Below, one piece after another: positions 61,601 to 64,000 of a stretch of 64,000 nucleotides of DNA. Position 1 is the first letter of the stretch. Each line of letters opens with the position of its first letter. The notes below the pieces were generated by a model. The model worked only from the letters and a program-made list of their open reading frames with translations, was not told the DNA's origin and did no database searches. Position numbers and translations under genes: made by a program. Origin of the DNA: Aliishimia sp963678085 (GTDB lineage: Bacteria; Pseudomonadota; Alphaproteobacteria; Rhodobacterales; Rhodobacteraceae); the NCBI GenBank assembly GCA_963678085.1, contig OY782680.1, forward strand, positions 248,001 through 312,000, given 5' to 3'.

Positions 61601-64000
61601 TCCCCGTCACCACCTTCAAGAAGCTCGAACGCGAGATCCCCAGAAATCTGATCGCTGAATGCTGAGCCAACAACATGCTCTACGTCAATCAAGATATCAC
61701 CGGCAGCCTCAACTCCGGTACCAGCAGTTACACCGTTCAGTGAAACTGTGATCGCGCCAGTGGCGCTTGAATAATCGGCCAGATCAAACCCATCACCCCC
61801 ATCCAAGGTGTCGGCACCATCATCCGCATATAGGCTGTCATTATGGGCGCCGCCAAAGAGCTGGTCATCGCCATCACCGCCCATGAGCTCGTCGTTTCCA
61901 TCGTCGCCATAAAGCTCATCATCGCCGCCCAGCCCGGAGAGAGAGTCACCTTCCCCAGCACCATAGAGTTGGTTGGTGTTGGCATCGCCAATCAGCGTGT
62001 CAGCTTCAGTGCCTCCCGCAAGGTTTTCGATCCCACTATAGGAATCGCCATCAGCATCGTTCCCTGTGCCTTGTGAGGTAGAAAGGTTTACCTGAACTGC
62101 GGCTGATGTAGAATAATCCGCAGTATCGATTCCGTCGCCGCCAACAAGGGAGTCGCCCCCAGTGCCCCCGGTCAACGTATCGCGGTCATCACCACCCTGC
62201 AATGTATCAGCATCATCTCCACCAAAGAGAGAATCCGCGCCAGCTCCCCCATCGAGTGAGTCTGCACCAACTCCGCCATCGATGGTGTCGTTTCCTACTT
62301 CTCCGAATATTGTGTCGTCGCCGGCAAGTCCGGAGATGGAATCGTGGCCTGCGCCAGCGTTGATCGTATTGTTGAGAGTTGATCCTGTGATGGTGTCGGC
62401 ACTGCCGGAGGCGACGATGTTTTCAAAGCCGCGCACGGTATCATTGCCGAGACCGCCGGCAAAGGAGTTTTCTAGGCTCAAGTTTACAGTGACGGAGCCG
62501 GTGGCGTTACGATAGTCAACCGTATCCGTATTGTCGCCGCCAATCAGCGTATCGCTGCCCGCTGTCACATAGACGATGTCATCACCATCCCCGGCTTCTA
62601 TTCGGTTGCTTGCTTCATCGCCGGCCAAGGTGTCATCGCCGGTTGTTGCCACGATCGCCTCAAAACCGGACAGATCATCCCCCTCGGCTTCGCCGCCAAA
62701 GGCATCATTGGCGGCATCAGCTGCCAAGTCGATCTGGATCGGGGCGGTAGAGCCGGAATAATCAATCGTATCAAAGCCATCGCCGCCTTCAAGCGTATCA
62801 GCTCCGGCTTGGCCATAAACCCGGTCATCGCCAGTTCCGCCATCAATGCTATCAGCCCCATCGCCGCCACGGATCGTATCATTTCCGGCATTGCCAAGCA
62901 GGGTATCAGCGCCATCCATGCCATCGATTTGGTCGTCGCCGATGCCGCCTGAGATCTGATTGCCAATCGTGTCACCTGTGAGCGTGTCATTGTTAACAGA
63001 GCCGATCAGGTCTTCAATGTCTGTGAGAATGTCCCCTGATTCATCCCCAGTGGTGAGGGCCTGCTGGGTCAATTGCATGTTAACCGAGACTGCATTGACC
63101 GAATTTACATAGCTTGCCGTATCACGGCCCTCACCACCTGAGAGGCTATCGGCACCTTCACCACCGACCAGCGTATCATCGCCCAGCCCACCTGCAAGTG
63201 TGTCAGTGCCGTCCAGCCCGCTGAGCAGGTCATTGTCGCCACCGCCGGTCAGGACATTCACCTGTGCGTTGCCCACCAATTGGTCTGCAAAATCTGATCC
63301 AATCAGGTTTTCGACATTGTCATACGTATCGTTTGCGGCGTCTCCCAATGTGCCAAAACTTGCATTCAAGCTCGCATTAACCGAACTAGCAGCGAGGGAG
63401 TAATCCACCACATCAATGCCAGTGCCGCCAAAATGGGCATCGGCACCAGCGCCGCCGACGAAAACATCTACACCGCCATCGCCATACAGCGTGTCATCTC
63501 CTGCGCCCCCATCGATGGTGTCATTATGTTCTTCACCGCGCAGCACATCATCGCCATCGCGGCCAATGAGAGAGTCAGCACCATCCCCGCCGAGCAAGGT
63601 TGCGCCTGTGTCAATTGAGGTGAGGGTATCGTCGAAATCGGACCCAATCACCTCGATGATGTTACTGATGACATCACCCTCAGCATGGCCACCCGTGCCA
63701 GACCCGTCTTGCAGGTTAACAGACACCGCTTCGCCAGAACCAGCATAGGTCAGCGTATTGTTCCCTGTGCCACCATCAATCGTATCAGCGCCAACTCCCC
63801 CATCAATGGTGTCGCTGCCTGCTTCCCCGAGGATGTTGTCATCGCCGGCGAGTCCGGTGATGGAATCATGACCTGCGCCTGCGTTGATGGTATTGTTGAA
63901 AGTTGATCCGATGATGGTGTCGGCACTGCCGGAGGCGACGATGTTCTCGAAGCCGCGCACGGTATCATTGCCGAGACCACCGGCAAAGGAGTTTTCAAGA
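49636..64000 (-). CDS. Giant RTX (hemolysin-type calcium-binding repeat) protein, N-terminal part outside window
   Basis: The frame is open from the right edge to the stop at 49636, giving 4787 codons with no start in view; residues across the edge (ENSFAGGLGNDTVRGFEN) continue the repeat. Nearly the whole length is GGxGxDxLx nonapeptides, which fold into Ca2+-binding beta-rolls, alternating with linkers of the type VDYSxAxxAVTVxL and ENLIGSxxxDxLTGD. The last 100 residues are non-repetitive (SLTDVLSNVEVLDFSSANAL onwards, ending IDETAAA) and fit a type I secretion C-terminal target. The protein is very acidic, and I noticed no cysteine. No secretion genes lie in the window. Function (adhesin, surface layer, toxin-like) cannot be told. 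The stop is 28 bp from the convergent LacI gene. Confidence 0.9.
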   Translation of the reverse strand, partial: LENSFAGGLGNDTVRGFENIVASGSADTIIGSTFNNTINAGAGHDSITGLAGDDNILGEAGSDTIDGGVGADTIDGGTGNNTLTYAGSGEAVSVNLQDGSGTGGHAEGDVISNIIEVIGSDFDDTLTSIDTGATLLGGDGADSLIGRDGDDVLRGEEHNDTIDGGAGDDTLYGDGGVDVFVGGAGADAHFGGTGIDVVDYSLAASSVNASLNASFGTLGDAANDTYDNVENLIGSDFADQLVGNAQVNVLTGGGDNDLLSGLDGTDTLAGGLGDDTLVGGEGADSLSGGEGRDTASYVNSVNAVSVNMQLTQQALTTGDESGDILTDIEDLIGSVNNDTLTGDTIGNQISGGIGDDQIDGMDGADTLLGNAGNDTIRGGDGADSIDGGTGDDRVYGQAGADTLEGGDGFDTIDYSGSTAPIQIDLAADAANDAFGGEAEGDDLSGFEAIVATTGDDTLAGDEASNRIEAGDGDDIVYVTAGSDTLIGGDNTDTVDYRNATGSVTVNLSLENSFAGGLGNDTVRGFENIVASGSADTITGSTLNNTINAGAGHDSISGLAGDDTIFGEVGNDTIDGGVGADSLDGGAGADSLFGGDDADTLQGGDDRDTLTGGTGGDSLVGGDGIDTADYSTSAAVQVNLSTSQGTGNDADGDSYSGIENLAGGTEADTLIGDANTNQLYGAGEGDSLSGLGGDDELYGDDGNDELMGGDGDDQLFGGAHNDSLYADDGADTLDGGDGFDLADYSSATGAITVSLNGVTAGTGVEAAGDILIDVEHVVGSAFSDQISGDLAFELLEGGDGDDTLSGNIGNDTLRGGDGNDIMSGGIGEDTLTGDAGADSLSGDDNNDSLFGGAGIDTLDGGAGADTIDGGDEIDTITYASSNAGVTVDLSITTAQISIGYAGGDQISNIENLIGSAGSDSVTGSDVANYIQGSTGDDTILGGLGNDTLDGNEFDDSVDGEDGDDQVNGNSGNDQLFGGLGLDTLDGGSGADTLVGGAGADSLLGGSDVDTADYSASTAITIDLNIVGAQTSGGDASDDTLTSVENIIATGEADTLTGDANTNTFWGGDGDDTFFASAGSDTLNGQNGIDLLDYSSATSGITANFGETLVTSAGFGANVVIDIENLIGSNSADEILGDGENNTFWGRGSSDTIDGAGGQDTLNGEDGNDSILGGDGNDELNGGAGIDTLSGGEGADSLSAGDDNDSLYGQAGDDTLEGDAGDDRLTGGAGADVIDGGDGTDLADYEFSASAVTVDLNLTVQADGAGDEAGDQLINIENVQGSRNDDSLTGDDENNSIGGHLGNDTVDGGAGNDTLSGYFGADILIGGTGNDSLHGGSGNDSLSGGDDNDTLVGDTSDDTLDGGAGDDAVFGGDGDDLFILGAGVDTLNGGHGIDAIDLSGEGGGITLDLGTPTNNGSLDHSSDTYTNIENIIGSGFDDHLHGDTERNTLWGGAGNDTLIGGQTGDSLDGGDDIDTADYSASAGAIVVNLETGVATGGHAQDDSLTAIEYVLGSDADDSITGDTVDNLIVGNAGDDTLVGGAGNDTLQGGASTSTIGNLLIGGLGADSLVGGVGGRDIVQYTDNVDRVLDMRAAAQAGIMGEEQTGDIWVDIEYVIGGTGDDTIIGDNNNNSLDGGGGRDRLDYSSETDSISVDFFHGGSATGSTIGTDYLRNFEEVFTSNSNDTITMRQDGNFVHARGGDDLVIVRDIDMIVEGGTGQDTVSYFYSEASVTVDLNLITAQTSTGWASGNILTNVEGLIGSLYSDSLTGDDLNNHILGGIGSDTLIGGAGSDTLNGEDGIDLLIGGTGADELIGGANTDIVDYRGASGAITIDLGTGTASGAEAEGDTLTGIEYAYGSDFGDSITGSSTNNALRGYQGDDTLIGLGGGDYLNGGDGTDTADYSASDTGINVRLIEGVTALGHAAGDVLVSIENLIGSDFDDSLRGSANENNRLEAGDGNDFFFSDTGADLLDGGTGSDTVDYHYSSAAINLDLSNGTATGGDAEGDTFNEIERFIASEFNDTLIADSSGIELFGDLGNDSITDGDGDDLLNGGVGQDTISLGLGADTVEAGDGHDLIFAAGDGDTIDGNELRDTVNYSRLSNGVNVNLTGGGDDVLSNIEIIVGSDWNDTIVGSNARNTLIGGDGNDTITGGGGRDTIQGNDGDDVFHGGADNDTLIGGEGTDLVTYENATTGVNAILSGYGDDSISGVENLTGSDEGDTLEGDSGDNQILAGGGNDSVVGGLGNDRLDGGDGTSDTLDYFSVEASIAVNLTDNTNNQSDTISGFENVRGSTENDTLTGTSGANTIIGGSGDDIIDGVDGADFLDGGSGSADVLNYGSITTSVTVDLTDGSNDQSDTIVGFEQVITGSGNDLLTGDALDNVFDTGAGDDMIDAGAGADRILAGAGTDVIFGGAGNDTIDGGDGSDQIDYQGLTTGVTAILSGVGDDSITGVEDLWGTDFDDSLGGDEQANLIIARLGNDTVSGGGGADTLDGGSDINGNDMDIIDYSDVGTGVILDLAANTNNQFDQISNFEGAIGGAGNDSITGTLGVNVIFGGAGIDTIVGDLGPDTLDGGEGLQDLIDYSLFPGPAITVDLSNGFNDLLNTISNFEYILSGNGNDSLTGSNVANEITAGGGNDTLIGGGGADTLIGQAGNDLIHGGGDGDSLDGGANTDTVTYAGVGTGVTAVLSGTGDDVITGVENLIGSGSADSLTGDSAANDIQGGADADTLAGGGGVDTLSGQAGNDLIHGGAEGDSLDGGADTDTVTYASASGAVTAILSGTADDIITGVENLIGSNFGDSLTGDTAANNIQGGDDADTLIGGAGIDTLLGQAGNDLIHGGAEGDSLDGGDDTDTVTYASASGAVTAILSGTGDDIITGVENLIGSNFGDSLTGDTTANDIQGGGNADTLSGGAGIDTLSGQAGNDLIHGGAEGDSLDGGADTDTVTYASASGAVTAILSGTADDIITGVENLIGSNFGDSLTGDTAANDIQGGADSDTIAGGGGADTLDGGAGLSDVIDYSGVLGNVTVSLADNSNNQGDVLSGFEYIMSGSGNDSLTGSAIANRVDAGTGADTLAGGGGIDTLLGQAGNDLIHGGAEGDSLDGGDDTDTVTYASASGAVTAILSGTGDDVITGVENLIGSNFGDSLTGDTTANDIQGGGNADTLSGGAGIDTLSGQAGNDLIHGGAEGDSLDGGADTDTVTYASASGAVTAILSGTADDIITGVENLIGSNFADSLTGDTTANDIQGGDDNDTIAGGGGADTLDGGAGLSDVIDYSGVLGNVTVSLADNSNNQGDVLSGFEYIMSGSGNDSLTGSAIANRVDAGTGADTLAGGGGIDTLLGQAGNDLIHGGAEGDSLDGGDDTDTVTYASASGAVTAILSGTGDDVITGVENLIGSNFGDSLTGDTTANDIQGGGNADTLSGGAGIDTLSGQAGNDLIHGGAEGDSLDGGADTDTVTYASASGAVTAILSGTADDIITGVENLIGSNFADSLTGDTTANDIQGGDDNDTIAGGGGADTLDGGAGLSDVIDYSGVLGNMTVSLADNSNNQGDVLSGFEYIMSGSGNDSLTGSAIANRVDAGTGADTLAGGGGIDTLLGQAGNDLIHGGAEGDSLDGGDDTDTVTYASASGAVTAILSGTGDDVITGVENLIGSNFGDSLTGDTTANDIQGGGNADTLSGGAGIDTLSGQAGNDLIHGGAEGDSLDGGADTDTVTYASASGAVTAILSGTADDIITGVENLIGSNFADSLTGDTTANDIQGGDDNDTIAGGGGADTLDGGAGLSDVIDYSGVLGNVTVSLADNSNNQGDVLSGFEYIMSGSGNDSLTGSAIANRVDAGTGADTLAGGGGIDTLLGQAGNDLIHGGAEGDSLDGGDDTDTVTYASASGAVTAILSGTGDDVITGVENLIGSNFGDSLTGDTTANDIQGGGNADTLSGGAGIDTLSGQAGNDLIHGGAEGDSLDGGADTDTVTYASAIGAVTAVLSSGAGDDAITGVENLIGSSSSDSLTGDTGANDIQGGAGADTLAGDDGFDTLSGQAGNDWIHGGGDGDSLDGGADTDTVTYVNAGGAVTAVLSSTAGDDTITGVEDLIGSGFDDSLTGDDGINVIQGGNGADTVIGGTGADFLDGGAGNDLIYGGAEGDNITGGTETDTVTYVNAGGAVTAVLSGFADDDIFGVENLIGSTSGDNLTGDIDNNNIQGGAGADTITGGAGLDTLSGGAGADLINGGDDGDSIDGGDQIDTVSYASVVGFGVVAQLSSGAGGDTIANVENLIGSNSADNLGGDGDANVIQGGDGIDTISGFSGNDTIDGQGGADIINAGADNDLIYGGAEGDGLDGGTGNDTVTYENAGAGVTAQLSSNAGNDAIWRVQNLIGSGFADSLTGDSDANNIQGGADNDTIAGGGGADTLDGGAGLSDVIDYSGVLGNVTVSLADNSNNQGDVLSGFESITSGSGNDSLTGSSAANNIQGGGGNDTIAGGGGNDTLDGGAGLSDWIDYSMLGGLLGSVTVNLTDNSNNQGDVLSGFENIMGGSSFDTLIGNSLNNQINGDDGADQITGGGGADTLNGEGGNDHFFAGADGDSIDGGDGTNTVNYWNVNTGVTAVLSGVGDDTITRVANLFGSGSDDSLTGDSGANNILGRTGNDTISGGGGADTLNGEGGNDHFNLDVSDLLDTGFSLDGGLDSDTVQIGTGTVTTTSLTDVLSNVEVLDFSSANALATLNVSSTDIQSMTDGSNTLTMRIDTATDSISISDPSANVATSTPSTGTTVYTIYDGSNHLTANQLAQLTVIDETAAA
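52140..54935. repeat. Near-identical 768-bp tandem repeats inside the RTX gene
   Basis: The landmark TAGGGTATCGGCATTG recurs at 52213, 52981, 53749, 54517 and 55285, exactly 768 bp apart. From about 52140 to 54935 the copies look identical (about 3.6 units); the one difference I found is C to T at 53397, a Val-to-Met change. Each unit is 256 codons, in frame. It holds three beta-roll modules: two with VTYASASGAVTAILSG linkers and one with VIDYSGVLGNVTVSLAD. Diverged copies flank the block on both sides. Confidence 0.93.
62380..64000. repeat. Diverged long duplication in the RTX gene, about 1524 bp apart
   Basis: The stretch around 62380-62480 and that around 63900-64000 share long identical runs, for example GCGCACGGTATCATTGCCGA at 62431 and at 63955, an offset of 1524 bp (508 codons). 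Both encode ENSFAGGLGNDTVRGFEN followed by IVASGSADT. The second copy runs off the window, so the periodicity probably continues upstream in the gene. Confidence 0.75.

Noticed and set aside
50057..63750. Many plus-strand open frames of 60-150 codons, rich in Ser/Pro (for example several repeating exactly every 768 bp)
   Set aside because: They are antisense shadows of the RTX repeats: GGxGxD codons read backwards give PPSPP-like sequence. No ribosome binding sites or independent homology are seen.

Overview
The window looks like chromosomal DNA of a marine Rhodobacteraceae (roseobacter-type alphaproteobacterium). This rests on gene order and protein style (maf-aroE-coaE-dnaQ / secB / fxsA / Tim44-like / mltA on one side and rho-mnmE-mnmG-rsmG-parA-parB on the other, with parS inside the mnmG and rsmG starts). 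No 16S rRNA or other taxonomic marker is present, so the assignment is inference. I saw no tRNA, rRNA, CRISPR array or insertion sequence.

Region 1 (1-24.3 kb) is core genome around a probable replication origin. A 473-bp AT-rich gene-free stretch (5296-5768) carries one perfect and several near-perfect DnaA boxes, and the flanking genes point away from it. Four parS or parS-like sites (4564, 8346, 10239, 17673) surround parAB. Further right are hemW-rdgB-rph, hrcA-grpE, mutS, a small sulfotransferase-like gene, argG, ilvA and a PAS-domain protein.

Region 2 (24.4-42.1 kb) is a catabolic island for tryptophan. A plus-strand operon encodes tryptophan 2,3-dioxygenase, kynureninase, an anthranilate-type CoA ligase, a fused 2-aminobenzoyl-CoA monooxygenase/reductase, beta-oxidation-like enzymes (SDR, enoyl-CoA hydratase, acyl-CoA dehydrogenase), a MarR regulator, a stand-alone RAM sensor domain, a hotdog thioesterase and a Rid-family protein. 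Kynurenine formamidase is encoded divergently. Next to it, a minus-strand operon joins a cupin, a PhzS-like flavin monooxygenase and a Liv-type ABC importer. Together these read as uptake, then Trp -> N-formylkynurenine -> kynurenine -> anthranilate -> anthraniloyl-CoA -> ring reduction and cleavage. The cupin/monooxygenase pair, and a Rid protein that lacks the usual catalytic arginine, are not explained by the textbook pathway.

Region 3 (42.2-49.6 kb) is a LacI-regulated sugar locus: substrate-binding protein, two permeases, ATPase, a GH63/MGH1-like glycosidase and a D-lyxose/D-mannose isomerase. Mannosylglycerate (or a similar glycoside) uptake, hydrolysis and mannose-to-fructose conversion is the best fit, by inference.

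Region 4 (49.6-64.0 kb) is the C-terminal part of one giant RTX protein (4787 codons visible, start beyond the window). Its DNA contains a near-identical 768-bp tandem repeat array and other in-frame duplications.
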